This document shows, one piece after another, positions 1 to 8,937 of a DNA stretch of 64,000 nt. Made by a program: the position numbers and the translations under genes. Under the pieces are notes generated by a model. That model ran no database searches and had not been told where the DNA came from. It saw only the letters and a program-made list of their open reading frames with translations. Source of the stretch: Bauldia sp. (lineage in GTDB: Bacteria; Pseudomonadota; Alphaproteobacteria; Rhizobiales; Kaistiaceae); contig JANQRX010000005.1 of assembly GCA_028284325.1 (NCBI GenBank), positions 372,001 through 436,000 on the forward strand, written 5' to 3'. Within the stretch, counting starts at the first letter, position 1. Each line of letters starts with the position of its first letter.

Positions 1-517
1 CGGCCAGCGCTTCCTGCAACAGCGGCAGGCCGTCGGCGTGGTGGTAGGAGAGATCGTCGCGGCGCAGCGTGCGGGCGCGGGCAGCGAGACAGCGCGACCA
101 CTCCTTCTGCGGAAAGTCGGCCAGCGACGGCAAACCGGGCCGAAAGCAGCGCGGCCACGGCGGGTTGTTGGCAGCGGCGCGGCCGAAGGTCTCGGCGCGC
201 GCGGACGGGGCCGGTCCCTCTGTCGTCGGCAGCGACTTGAGGGCGACGTCCGACATCGCCGCCACGATCGTCCCGCGTCCGGTCCGGGCATCGAGATAGC
301 CCTCGGCCGCGAGCTGCTCGTAGGCGGCGACGACGGTGCCGCGACTCACACCGAGGCGTTCGGCCATGCGGCGGGTGGCGGGCAGCCGCGCGCCCGGCGC
401 CAGCCGCCGGGCCAGGATCGCGTCGCGCAGGCCGCGATAGATCTGACGCTCGCGATTGCCCGCGGTCGGGTCGAAGGGAAAGGCCCAGGCGTAGTCGTCG
501 CTGCCGGATTGGACCAA
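1..517 (-). CDS. MocR-type GntR/aminotransferase-fold transcriptional regulator (3' end beyond window)
   Basis: The reverse strand encodes the N-terminal part of a MocR/PdxR-class regulator. A GntR winged helix comes first (key segments ERQIYRGLRDAI, RRMAERLGVSRGTVVAAYEQL and EGYLDARTGRGT, about residues 20-85). A linker follows, then the beginning of the aminotransferase-like domain (FRPGLPSLADFP, DDLSYHHADGLPLLQEAL). Such proteins use a PLP-binding aminotransferase fold as effector domain and often regulate a divergent gene. The gene runs off the left edge, so the PLP lysine cannot be seen. No ATG is in frame; TTG at 517 is chosen because GGAG lies about eight bases upstream. The gene is divergent from a DUF1127-like mini-gene and its start codon sits inside an ATTGG-CCAAT palindrome, which suggests autoregulation (inference). 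The exact target is unknown. Confidence 0.8.
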   Translation of the reverse strand, partial: MVQSGSDDYAWAFPFDPTAGNRERQIYRGLRDAILARRLAPGARLPATRRMAERLGVSRGTVVAAYEQLAAEGYLDARTGRGTIVAAMSDVALKSLPTTEGPAPSARAETFGRAAANNPPWPRCFRPGLPSLADFPQKEWSRCLAARARTLRRDDLSYHHADGLPLLQEALA

Positions 518-554
518 TAGATAATCTCCAAATGGACCTCAGAACCGGTCCAAT
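508..554. promoter_or_regulatory. Candidate MocR operator between the regulator and the divergent mini-gene
   Basis: The 11-base palindrome ATTGGACCAAT lies at 508-518, and a second half-site in inverse orientation, GGTCCAAT, at 547-554. The same ATTGG/CCAAT elements recur upstream of the second mini-gene at 815-861. Paired short sites in the divergent region are typical of MocR regulators. The assignment to this regulator is inference from position. Confidence 0.4.
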
Positions 555-594
555 AAGAGCCTATCTTGGAAGCAGGTCAAGAGAGGAGGACACC

Positions 595-777
595 ATGCTC
601 GTTCCCGGCTTCGTCTTCAGATTCGGCAAGGATCGTCAACGGCCGGCGGCGCGGCCGCTGCCGCCTCTGACGCCCGCGCAGCGGGTCGATCTGGGCCTCG
701 ACGCCGGCGCACCGGCGATCGACAGCCTTTATGATCGTGAAGCGCTGGCGCGCTTCAACGTCGAACGTCTGCGGTAA
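595..777 (+). CDS. DUF1127-like small protein, 60 aa
   Basis: This is a short basic protein whose second half contains LTPAQRVDLGLDAG. It resembles the DUF1127 core (a short arginine-rich helix followed by a D-[IV]-G-L motif); such proteins in alphaproteobacteria are linked to RNA turnover and stress or phosphate regulation, but the match here is partial. ATG at 595 is preferred over an upstream ATG at 532 because GAGGAGGA sits six bases before it and the upstream ATG has no ribosome-binding site. It is divergent from the MocR regulator and shares the pattern TPAQR-D-GL-AGA with the gene at 907. The function is not established by sequence. Confidence 0.6.
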   Translation: MLVPGFVFRFGKDRQRPAARPLPPLTPAQRVDLGLDAGAPAIDSLYDREALARFNVERLR

Positions 778-814
778 GCGCGGCGCTGACGCCTTCGCCG
801 CTATCTGTCTTTCA

Positions 815-861
815 ATTGGACCATCAGGAATGCGGAAATTGGCTCCAATGACAGGGCCAAT
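815..861. promoter_or_regulatory. Second cluster of ATTGG/CCAAT half-sites upstream of the 907 mini-gene
   Basis: ATTGG occurs at 815-819, a palindrome ATTGGCTCCAAT at 838-849, and CCAAT at 857-861. All lie within 50 bases upstream of the second DUF1127-like gene. They repeat the elements found between the MocR gene and the first mini-gene, so one regulator may control both genes. This is inference. Confidence 0.4.
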
Positions 862-906
862 CAGGGGGTATCCCGAACGTCCGTCCACCAGATTTGGAGA
901 CCAGCC

Positions 907-1092
907 GTGAATCGTTCGAGCCTTGGAAAGTGGGTCGCAGGGGTGGCCCGGCGCCGTCGCGACAGGCGGACGATCGACGCCATGACACCGGCGCAGCGGC
1001 GCGATGTCGGTCTCGGCGCCGGTGCGGCGATGAAGAACGCGCTGTTCGACCGGGCGGCGGCGACGCAGATCTATCTCGACAGCCTCAAGTAA
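907..1092 (+). CDS. DUF1127-like small protein, 61 aa
   Basis: This basic small protein has an arginine-rich middle (VARRRRDRR) followed by MTPAQRRDVGLGAGA and a short C-terminal helix ending YLDSLK. It is a diverged paralogue of the protein at 595: both contain TPAQR-D-GL-AGA followed by an aspartate/alanine-rich tail. The start is GTG at 907, supported by GGAGA seven bases upstream. It is convergent with the site-2 protease gene, whose stop lies four bases away. It resembles DUF1127 but is shorter in the helix region; family membership is probable and the function unknown. Confidence 0.6.
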   Translation: MNRSSLGKWVAGVARRRRDRRTIDAMTPAQRRDVGLGAGAAMKNALFDRAAATQIYLDSLK

Positions 1093-1095
1093 CGA

Positions 1096-2220
1096 TCAGT
1101 CCTGTCGCGCAGCGCCCTGCCACGGCGAGGCGTCGGGCGACGGTGGGCCGGCGTCCTCGATCATCATGAACTCGGCGAGATTCTCGCGGCTGACATAGCC
1201 GACCAGCCGCTGGTCGCGGTCGACCACGCCGACTTCGGCCGCCTGGGCTTCGTTCATGAGCTTCAGGGCCGCGTCGAGGCTCTGGCCCTGCCAGACCACC
1301 GGCACGTCGCGGGCCATGACGTCGATCACCGGCGTCGTCGGCCCGCTCGCCTTCAGCGCCCCGATCATGGCGTCGCGGCCGAGGAAGCCGCGCAGGCGCC
1401 CGCCGCCGTCGACGACCGGAAACTCCCGCTGGGTGGTGCGGATCAGCGCCTCGGTGGCGTCGTCGATGGTGGCCTGCATGTTCAGCGTCTCGTAGGCCCG
1501 CACCATGGCGCTGTCGACGGTGACGCCGCGCACCGTCTCGCGCATGCCGACCTGGCCCGCCTCGCCGGCCGCGGCCAGGAACACGAAGATGGCGATGAAC
1601 ACGAGGATGGCGTTGCCGCTGATCAGGCCGAGAAAGCCGAAGACGAACGCGAGGCCCTGGCCGATCCGCGCCGCGATCTCGGTCGCCTGCCGGCGGCCCA
1701 TGCGGAAGGCGAGCAGCGCCCGCAGGACCCGGCCGCCGTCCATGGGAAAGGCGGGAATGAGGTTGAACACCACCAGGAAGATGTTGACCGCGGCGAGCCG
1801 CGTGAGGAAGCCCGGCTCAGGGTTCTCGATCTCGGCCACGGCCATGGGGTCGACCTGACCGCCGAGATAGAGGATCAGCACGGCGGCGATCACCACGTTG
1901 ACCAGCGGGCCGGCGATGGCGATGACGATCTCCTCCGACGGCTTCTCGGGCATGCGCGACAGGCGCGCCAGACCGCCGATGGGGAGCAGCGTGATGTCGG
2001 GCGTGGAGATGCCGTAGCGCCGTGCGGCGAGCGCATGGCCGAACTCATGGGCGACCACGCAGGCGAACACGGCGATGATGAACAGCACGCTCTCGGCCGC
2101 CACCGCAGCGCCGCCGGCGATGTACTGGGCAATGAAGATCCAGGCGAGCAGGATCAGGAAGGTCAGATGCATGCGGACTTCGGAGCCCGCGATCCTGCCC
2201 AGCGATATCGACCAGCTCAT
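1096..2220 (-). CDS. Site-2 protease family zinc metalloprotease with two CBS domains
   Basis: This is a 374-residue polytopic membrane protease of peptidase family M50. The zinc motif HEFGH is at 58-62 in a hydrophobic segment, and the second conserved motif, NLIPAFPMDGGR, ends at about residue 164. These place the active site within the membrane. Roughly residues 240-355 form a pair of CBS domains, visible as the repeated pattern of V-D-AM followed later by LRGFLGRD and LVGYVSREN. CBS pairs usually bind adenosine nucleotides and could tune proteolysis to energy state (family knowledge). The substrate is unknown. It stands alone between the mini-gene and the HTH patch. Confidence 0.88.
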   Translation of the reverse strand: MSWSISLGRIAGSEVRMHLTFLILLAWIFIAQYIAGGAAVAAESVLFIIAVFACVVAHEFGHALAARRYGISTPDITLLPIGGLARLSRMPEKPSEEIVIAIAGPLVNVVIAAVLILYLGGQVDPMAVAEIENPEPGFLTRLAAVNIFLVVFNLIPAFPMDGGRVLRALLAFRMGRRQATEIAARIGQGLAFVFGFLGLISGNAILVFIAIFVFLAAAGEAGQVGMRETVRGVTVDSAMVRAYETLNMQATIDDATEALIRTTQREFPVVDGGGRLRGFLGRDAMIGALKASGPTTPVIDVMARDVPVVWQGQSLDAALKLMNEAQAAEVGVVDRDQRLVGYVSRENLAEFMMIEDAGPPSPDASPWQGAARQD

Positions 2221-2253
2221 GGGAAACCTCCTACAGCGGTAACGCAGATCTCT

Positions 2254-2340
2254 TCACGAGATTAGTTGCGCCACGGCAACTGCCAGACCCAGTATTGCGA
2301 TCATCAACATAAGCAGTTTGTAGCGAGAGTCATTCAACAT
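2254..2340 (-). CDS. 28-residue single-span membrane peptide, not previously called
   Basis: A short reading frame starts with ATG at 2340, inside the last codons of the HTH gene, and ends at TGA 2254-2256. It encodes a peptide with a polar start (MLNDSRYK) followed by a continuous hydrophobic helix (LLMLMIAILGLAVAVAQLI). A GGGGGG stretch lies about five bases upstream of the ATG. The two genes overlap by 11 bases, suggesting translational coupling. Small hydrophobic peptides of this kind are often toxins or membrane-protein modulators, but there is no direct evidence of function. Coding potential cannot be tested at this length. Confidence 0.4.
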   Translation of the reverse strand: MLNDSRYKLLMLMIAILGLAVAVAQLIS

Positions 2341-2845
2341 GGCGCCCCCCGTTCGGCTGAGTCGACTTTCGACGCTTCAGACCCGGCCGTGTGGCATCGC
2401 GCTTGGTGTGAGCTGCGTTCTTGTCGGCTTCATCCATGTCCTTGGCGATCTCTTTCAGGCGCTGAACCAGCGGGCGGAGGTCATATTCGTTCGTTGCTCT
2501 GCCGCCTGTCCGGTAGAAGCGCCGCTTTCGCTCCACCAACCCCTGCTTCTCCAGATTCACGATCGCACGCTGCACGGTTTTGTCGGACACTCCTAACCGC
2601 TCCGCGATCCTTCGTTTCGACGGCCACGGCATGTCATCCGGTTTCCACCAGTGCTCGATCAAGTGCACCAACACGGCGAGGTCAGTGGGGTTGATGGATA
2701 AGCGCGCTTGGCCTTGAAGCAGCACGCTCGGAATCACGGCGTACTTCCTCGCGATCACCTTCGCGCCCCATTTCTTGGTCAGGGCTCGCTGATCGCTGCT
2801 CTTGGATTTCGAGGGCCTGTTGCCCGTTGAGTTTCTTGACGGCAT
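2330..2845 (-). CDS. Winged-helix (HTH_36-like) DNA-binding protein
   Basis: This 171-residue basic protein has a clear winged helix at about residues 50-110. The segments are LAVLVHLIEHWW, then PSKRRIAERLGVSDKTVQRAIVNL as recognition region, then KQGLVERKRRFYRTGG as wing. The C-terminal tail is charged and probably helical (VQRLKEIAKDMDEADKN). The layout resembles HTH domains of replication initiators and of small regulators carried by accessory DNA. Codon use and base composition are more AT-rich than in neighbours, suggesting acquisition. Upstream lie five alternating copies of ASTGGAC that could be its binding sites (inference). The target is unknown. Confidence 0.7.
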   Translation of the reverse strand: MPSRNSTGNRPSKSKSSDQRALTKKWGAKVIARKYAVIPSVLLQGQARLSINPTDLAVLVHLIEHWWKPDDMPWPSKRRIAERLGVSDKTVQRAIVNLEKQGLVERKRRFYRTGGRATNEYDLRPLVQRLKEIAKDMDEADKNAAHTKRDATRPGLKRRKSTQPNGGRHVE

Positions 2846-2925
2846 TTGCTACTCCAATATCTGTCGGTTTCAGGCAAAATCTGGTGTTAGATCGGCCAAA
2901 AAACAACAGGAATCGGAGATTTTAA

Positions 2926-3095
2926 ACTGGACGTTTGAGACCACTAACCCATGGTCATTCGAGTACATAGGGGAATGGTCGCGGATGTCCAGTTAAATAG
3001 ATGCCACCAATATCCATAATCCACTGGACCAGAAACCCAGAGACACTAGTACCGGTCGGCGTCGTCCACTTTTTGCTCAGTCACGTATAGTGGAC
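2926..3095. repeat. Five alternating copies of ASTGGAC / GTCCAST in an AT-richer gap
   Basis: ACTGGAC occurs at 2926-2932 and 3023-3029 and AGTGGAC at 3089-3095. The inverse forms are GTCCAGT at 2987-2993 and GTCCACT at 3064-3070. The orientation alternates along 170 bases. The first pair extends to AACTGGAC and GTCCAGTT, with flanking T/A-rich bases also mirrored. They lie between the winged-helix gene and the end of argG. They could be operators, recombination half-sites or the eroded ends of a mobile element. Confidence 0.5.
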
Positions 3096-3099
3096 CGCT

Positions 3100-4314
<1,215 letters not shown>

Positions 4315-4363
4315 GTTCGCAACGCTCCGGCACGAGATGCGGCCGCCGATCCGGCCGCGGCGG

Positions 4364-4393
4364 CTTATAGGCCGCGATCGGGGCGGGCGGCAA
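4364..4393 (-). promoter_or_regulatory. Candidate sigma-70 promoter of argG
   Basis: On the reverse strand TTGCCG (4393-4388) and TATAAG (4369-4364) are separated by 18 bases, 50 bases upstream of the argG ATG. The pair matches the vegetative consensus moderately. It overlaps the last codons of the phosphatase gene. Confidence 0.35.
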
Positions 4394-5204
4394 GTCGTCG
4401 CCACACGCGGCAGGCGGTCTGCCGCAGCGCCTGGCCGATGTTGGTCAGGGCCAGTTCGAGCGTGCCCTCGCCGAGCCAGCCGGGGGGATGCACGTAGAGA
4501 AGGCGATGGGTGGCCGCGATCACCGTCAGGGTGATGCCCCAGGAGATCAGCACGTCGGAAAGGAAGTGGCCGCCAAAAGCGATGCGGTTGAACGACAGGA
4601 AGACCGCGAGGCCGATCAGGAACGGCATCGCCCGCCGGCGCCAGACGAGCGGCAGGAAGATCGCGAAGGTGAGCATCCACACCGCCGACGAGGCTTCGCC
4701 GGAGGTGAAGGAGCAGTTGGTGGCGCAGCCGCCGCTCCAGTCCCACACGCCGACGAACGGCATGTCGCCGCCGAACTGTTCCGCCTGATACGGACGCGGG
4801 CGGTGCCAGTTGGCCTTGAGGATCAGGTTGACGATGAGGATCGGCGCGATCAGCAGCGTCGAGAAGACGAAGAGCATGTCGCGCGGCTTGAGCAGCGCCG
4901 GACGCGACGGAAACGCGATCTTCAGGACCACCACTGCCGCCATGATGACGAGAACGGCGATCAGGAGCTGGCGGGCGAGCGACCGCCACCACTGAAAGGC
5001 TTCCAGCCTGCCGACCGGAAAGCCGGTGTCGGGATTGTGGAAGAGCCCCGAGAACCACGGATCGAGGCCGGGGAAGGCGAGAAACAGCGCGCTCGCCAGG
5101 ACAACCAGAACCAGCCCCTGGGCGATGGGGTCGGCGATCAGGGTCGGCGAGGTCCGCGCGAACGGCCAGACGTCGTCCGGCGCGCCGTTACGTCCGGTGG
5201 TCAC
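4365..5204 (-). CDS. PAP2-family membrane phosphatase (LpxE-like)
   Basis: This 279-residue polytopic protein of the phosphatidic acid phosphatase 2 superfamily acts on lipid phosphates or lipid A phosphates at the outer face of the inner membrane. All three PAP2 motifs are visible: K130 to P138 (KANWHRPRP), S165-FTSGE (165-170) and R207 with H213 and D217 ([11 protein letters not shown]). In the second motif glutamate replaces the usual histidine after SG. The start is GTG at 5204, overlapping the stop of the upstream membrane protein as GTGA, so the two are likely coupled. The substrate cannot be fixed from sequence; LpxE-like lipid A 1-phosphatase or undecaprenyl-pyrophosphatase are options. 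Confidence 0.82.
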   Translation of the reverse strand: MTTGRNGAPDDVWPFARTSPTLIADPIAQGLVLVVLASALFLAFPGLDPWFSGLFHNPDTGFPVGRLEAFQWWRSLARQLLIAVLVIMAAVVVLKIAFPSRPALLKPRDMLFVFSTLLIAPILIVNLILKANWHRPRPYQAEQFGGDMPFVGVWDWSGGCATNCSFTSGEASSAVWMLTFAIFLPLVWRRRAMPFLIGLAVFLSFNRIAFGGHFLSDVLISWGITLTVIAATHRLLYVHPPGWLGEGTLELALTNIGQALRQTACRVWRRLAARPDRGL

Positions 5205-5626
5205 GCCGCCTCGCCCGGGGTGGGATCGCGCGCAAGGCCGGCGCGCCGGCCGGCGATCAGCCAGTAGGTGAAGCCGGCGACGAAGCCTGCCGCGGCGAAG
5301 GCGAGGCCGCGGCGCTCCAGGAGTACCTCGGGACCGGTGTAGGGCAGCACCAGATGGGCGACATAGCCGAACACGCCGGTCACCAGCAGGTAGGCGATGA
5401 CCGAGCGGACGGCGAACAGTTCGGTGACGACGACGCCCAGCAGTGCCGGCAGGAACGATACCCCGCCCACATAGACGATCAGGAAGCCGGCCACGAACAG
5501 CGTGCCGGCCGAGCCGACGCCGTAGATCGTGTCGACGGCGCCGAAGGCGATCACCACCGCGGCCGCGATCACGGCGGCGATGTAGGCCAGCGGGACCAGC
5601 AGGATGAGGCGCAGGAGATCGGCCAT
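5201..5626 (-). CDS. Hypothetical four-span membrane protein
   Basis: This 141-residue, very hydrophobic protein has about four transmembrane helices at roughly residues 5-30, 40-65, 70-95 and 105-125. The C-terminus is polar ([16 protein letters not shown]). No enzyme motif is seen. It precedes the PAP2 phosphatase with a four-base overlap. The next membrane gene downstream on this strand order (5693-6508) ends in a similar way, with an YW-L-GRR motif near the C-terminus, so the two may be distant paralogues. The function is unknown. Confidence 0.65.
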   Translation of the reverse strand: MADLLRLILLVPLAYIAAVIAAAVVIAFGAVDTIYGVGSAGTLFVAGFLIVYVGGVSFLPALLGVVVTELFAVRSVIAYLLVTGVFGYVAHLVLPYTGPEVLLERRGLAFAAAGFVAGFTYWLIAGRRAGLARDPTPGEAA

Positions 5627-5692
5627 GGGCGTTTCATGCGGGAAGATATGCCCGGTCGCAAGCGGACGCGTGCGGAACCGAACGAATCCCGG

Positions 5693-6508
5693 TCACTTGT
5701 CCACCGGGGCCATGCCGGAGCGGCGCCCGAGCAACGACCAGTAGATACCGCCGGCAATCGCTCCGCCGATGCCCATCTGGATGGCCGCCTGAGCTATCGC
5801 ACCTGGTTCGACGCTACCGGACCATCGGATGAATGTGCCGGTTACTGCGGTGCCGGCTCCCGCTGCGGCGAAGTAGGCAGCGGATCGAATCGATCGCAGT
5901 TCGGCGATCAGGATTGCCACAACGGCGACAAATGACGCGAAGTGCAGGATCTTCACCGCCACTGCCCCTCCGAAACCCATCGTCATCAGCGCTAGGGGCA
6001 TCACCGGAATGGCTGCCGCGGCGAGGAAACCGACGGGTATGCCGATCACGATGCGTATCAGCTCACGCATCGGTTTGTCGCTATTCTTCAGGCGTGCTTC
6101 GAGGTGCGGGACAACGGCCGAGATCGTTGCCGCGCCGATCAGAGCCATGGAAAGCGTGTTGAAGACACCGCTGAGCGTGACGGTTCCGTGACGGAGGTAC
6201 GGATGAGCGATGGCAATACAAGCTGCGATCAGCAACGCCACAGGCAGCGAGCGCGTGCGAGGGAACGCTGACATCACTGCCACGACAATCAGGGCCAGCA
6301 GGACGGCAGGCCGTTTGGCGACAATCGACATGGGCCAGATGACCGTGCGGAGGTCGAAAAGAAATCCGCGCAGTTGCTCCAGCGGCTGGACCGCCGTGGC
6401 TGTCACGATCAAACCGATCAGGAGTCCGAGCGGTGCCGCGACCAGATAGCGAACCAGAATCTCGCGCTTCACGGCCGCCACCTGTCGCCTCTGCTTGACG
6501 GCAGACAT
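5693..6508 (-). CDS. Hypothetical multi-span membrane protein
   Basis: The gene encodes 271 residues with about seven hydrophobic segments, a basic N-terminus (MSAVKQRRQVAAVKREILVRY) and a C-terminal helix ending GGIYWSLLGRRSG. That ending recalls the C-terminal TYWLIAGRRAG of the adjacent 141-residue protein. The frame is open further upstream into rlmN, but that extension reads rlmN in another frame; ATG at 6508 is the sensible start, although no good ribosome-binding site is visible. Base composition is slightly lower in GC than neighbours. I do not recognise the family. Confidence 0.6.
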   Translation of the reverse strand: MSAVKQRRQVAAVKREILVRYLVAAPLGLLIGLIVTATAVQPLEQLRGFLFDLRTVIWPMSIVAKRPAVLLALIVVAVMSAFPRTRSLPVALLIAACIAIAHPYLRHGTVTLSGVFNTLSMALIGAATISAVVPHLEARLKNSDKPMRELIRIVIGIPVGFLAAAAIPVMPLALMTMGFGGAVAVKILHFASFVAVVAILIAELRSIRSAAYFAAAGAGTAVTGTFIRWSGSVEPGAIAQAAIQMGIGGAIAGGIYWSLLGRRSGMAPVDK

Positions 6509-6546
6509 CGTAGTGTATGCGACTTGAGATTGTGTGAATCGGGGAA

Positions 6547-7779
6547 CTACCCCGCGATCATGGCCTCGAGGGCCATGCGCTCCCGGATCCGCAGGCGCTC
6601 GCTCTCGCTCTTCAACTGGCCGCAGGCGGCGAGAATATCGCGTCCGCGCGGCGTGCGGATCGGCGAGGCGTAGCCGGCCGCGTTGACGATGTCGGCGAAG
6701 CGCTCGATCTGGTCCCAGTCGGAGCATTCATAGGCGCTGCCCGGCCACGGATTGAACGGGATCAGGTTGATCTTGGACGGGATGCCGCGCAACAGCCGCA
6801 CCAGTTCGCGGGCGTCGGCGAGGCTGTCGTTCACCCCCTTCAGCATCACGTACTCGAAGGTGATGCGGCGGGCGTTGGAGAGGCCGTGATAGGCGCGGCA
6901 GGCGTCAAGGAGTTCGGCGATCGGGTAGCGCTTGTTGAGCGGCACCAGTTCGTCACGCAGATCGTCGCGCACCGCGTGGAGGGAGATCGCGAGCATGACG
7001 CCGATCTCGGCGCCGGTGCGGGCGATCATCGGCACCACGCCGGAGGTCGACAGGGTGATGCGGCGCCGCGACAGGCCGATACCGTCGCCGTCGCTGGCGA
7101 TCAGCAGGGCGTCCTTGACGTTGTCGAAATTGTAGAGCGGCTCGCCCATGCCCATCATGACGATGTTGGAGACCAGCCGTCCGGTGGGCGGGGTGCCGTT
7201 GCCGTGGCCGGGGGTGCGGCCGGGATAGTCCTCCAGCCGGTCGCGGGCGAGCAGGATCTGGCCGACGATCTCCTCCGAGGTGAGATTGCGGACCATGGTC
7301 TGCGTGCCGGTGTGGCAGAAGGTGCAGTTGAGCGTGCAGCCGACCTGGCTCGACAGGCACAGCGTGCCGCGCGACTCCTCGGGGATGTAGACGGTCTCGA
7401 CCTCGACCGGGCGGCCGGCGCCGCGCGGCGGAAAGCGCAGCAGCCACTTCCGCGTGCCGTCGGCCGAGATCTGCTCGCTGACGATCTCTGGCCGCGGCAA
7501 GGCGAAGGTCTCCGCGAGCCGGGCGCGCAGGTCCTTGGAGATGTTGGTAATCATGTCGAAGTCGGTGACGCCGCGGACATAGAGCCAGTGCCAGAGCTGG
7601 GCGCTGCGCATGCGGGTCTGGCCCTGCGGCACACCGACGTCGGCGAGCGCGGCGGCCAGGGGCTCTCGGCCGAGCCCGATCAGGGAGGGGCGGTCTTCGC
7701 CCGCCGCCGTCGGGGCGGCAGGGGCGGACGTCTGGAGGTCACGCTGGAGGTCGGTGGTCACGGGCGACATGGCCTTCAT
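6547..7779 (-). CDS. rlmN: Dual-specificity 23S rRNA A2503 / tRNA A37 C2-methyltransferase
   Basis: This 410-residue radical SAM enzyme methylates C2 of adenosine 2503 in 23S rRNA and of A37 in some tRNAs. The cluster motif CxxxCxxC is C148, C152, C155. The two catalytic cysteines of the family correspond to C141 ([10 protein letters not shown]) and C386 (AACGQLK). The SAM-binding GMGEPLYN lies at about 210-217. The first ATG at 7779 has no clear ribosome-binding site; the second at 7770 has AAGG just before it, so the N-terminus is uncertain by three residues. Confidence 0.96.
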   Translation of the reverse strand: MKAMSPVTTDLQRDLQTSAPAAPTAAGEDRPSLIGLGREPLAAALADVGVPQGQTRMRSAQLWHWLYVRGVTDFDMITNISKDLRARLAETFALPRPEIVSEQISADGTRKWLLRFPPRGAGRPVEVETVYIPEESRGTLCLSSQVGCTLNCTFCHTGTQTMVRNLTSEEIVGQILLARDRLEDYPGRTPGHGNGTPPTGRLVSNIVMMGMGEPLYNFDNVKDALLIASDGDGIGLSRRRITLSTSGVVPMIARTGAEIGVMLAISLHAVRDDLRDELVPLNKRYPIAELLDACRAYHGLSNARRITFEYVMLKGVNDSLADARELVRLLRGIPSKINLIPFNPWPGSAYECSDWDQIERFADIVNAAGYASPIRTPRGRDILAACGQLKSESERLRIRERMALEAMIAG

Positions 7780-7853
7780 GCCGATCGCCGCAGCCCGATC
7801 GCCGCGGCGCTAGAACGCTCTAGGCCGTCTATAGCGCAAGTGTCGGTGGCGCG

Positions 7854-8366
7854 TCAGCCGGCGCAGGCCGATGTGACCGCCTGGAGTGCCGCGGTCACCC
7901 CGGACAGCGAGTAGGTGTCGGTGGTGACCGTGCCGCGCTTCGACGTGCCCTGGACCGTCATCGTGCGCCCGCGGCGCATGGCGTCGATCAGGGCCGGGTC
8001 GTTGGCCGGCGCATCGATCCAGGCCGCGTCGGCTTCCGTGTACATGGCGAACTTCTGGCCGTCGATGTCGACAACGACGGTCGAGGCCTCCTTGAACGGA
8101 TAGCCGATGATGGTGCTGGTCTCGCCGGCGATGTTGCGCGCCGGAATCGCCGTGACCATGAAGAAGATCGGGCCGCGGCTGGAGATTGGCTGCGAGTAGG
8201 TCGAATCCTTCGGCTGCGAGGCGGCGTAGCAGAGCTTGCCGTCAGCGGTGGTCGTCTCGTAGGCCGACCAGTCACGAAAGGTGCCGATGGCGTTCGGGGT
8301 CTGGGCCTCGGCGACGGTCGTGGCGAGCACGACGGCCGCGGCGGCAAAGATCAGGTGTTGTTTCAT
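7854..8366 (-). CDS. Invasion-associated locus B (IalB) family periplasmic protein
   Basis: This 170-residue secreted protein has a cleavable signal peptide (hydrophobic core to about residue 21, ending VAEAQ). The mature part has the IalB pattern: F-DWSAYET, a Cys in KLCYAASQPK, and the closing Cys near the C-terminus (TSACAG), probably forming a disulfide. IalB proteins were named from Bartonella but are common in free-living Rhizobiales. The molecular function is unknown. It is a single gene upstream of rlmN. Confidence 0.82.
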   Translation of the reverse strand: MKQHLIFAAAAVVLATTVAEAQTPNAIGTFRDWSAYETTTADGKLCYAASQPKDSTYSQPISSRGPIFFMVTAIPARNIAGETSTIIGYPFKEASTVVVDIDGQKFAMYTEADAAWIDAPANDPALIDAMRRGRTMTVQGTSKRGTVTTDTYSLSGVTAALQAVTSACAG

Positions 8367-8504
8367 GTTGCCCTACGATCGGTCAGCTTGCGCGGGAGCG
8401 TAGACGAAGCAGTCCACGGCACAAGAATCGCCAATCATGGTTATAATTTGGTGAAACCGGTCGTGGCAATCGTCGCGCGGGCGTCGACCCGCCCCGGGCG
8501 TCCG

Positions 8505-8870
8505 TCAAAGGCGGTGTTCGGACATGGCGTCCCGGGCCGCCTCGCGGTGCGCCGGCGTGATGTGGGCGCGCACCATGGCGATGGTGGCGAGCAGCACCGT
8601 GGCGTCGTCGGAAAAGCCGACGCCGGCCAGAAGATCCGGGATCGCGTCGAACGGCAGCACGAAATAGGCGAGCGCCGCCAGCAGCGTCGCGCGCACCCGC
8701 GCGGGCGTGGCCGGGTCCATGGCGCAGAAATAGCTGGCGACCAGCTCGTCGGCGAAGGGAATCACGCGGGCGGCGCGTTTCAGGGTCGACCAGAACTTGC
8801 GCCGCACCTTCTCCGCGCGGTCGGGTTCGTCTTCCGGGCCCAGGATTTCGCCGTCCAGGATGTCGTCCAT
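8505..8870 (-). CDS. YkvA-family (DUF1232) membrane-associated protein
   Basis: The protein has 121 residues with the DUF1232 core ALAYFVLPFDAIPDLLAGVGFSDD, in which the segment P-D-IPD is diagnostic. The N-terminus is acidic and soluble, the middle amphipathic. ATG at 8870 is chosen because GGGAGAG lies about 11 bases upstream and the family core follows; a longer open frame exists to 8981. The function is unknown. It lies downstream of the pterin dehydratase on the same strand. Confidence 0.78.
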   Translation of the reverse strand: MDDILDGEILGPEDEPDRAEKVRRKFWSTLKRAARVIPFADELVASYFCAMDPATPARVRATLLAALAYFVLPFDAIPDLLAGVGFSDDATVLLATIAMVRAHITPAHREAARDAMSEHRL

Positions 8871-8937
8871 GATTGTTCGCTCTCTCCCGCTCGCGGATTG
8901 AAGTGACATGGGGAGCGGCCGGCCCGGCCGCAATGCC

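Noticed and set aside
2802-2996. 64-codon forward frame in the AT-richer patch
   Set aside because: Overlaps the HTH gene start in antisense, has no ribosome-binding site and no family resemblance; the repeats explain the region better.
8442-8447. TATAAT box on the forward strand
   Set aside because: No -35 partner at a suitable distance and no forward gene follows; the neighbouring genes are on the reverse strand.
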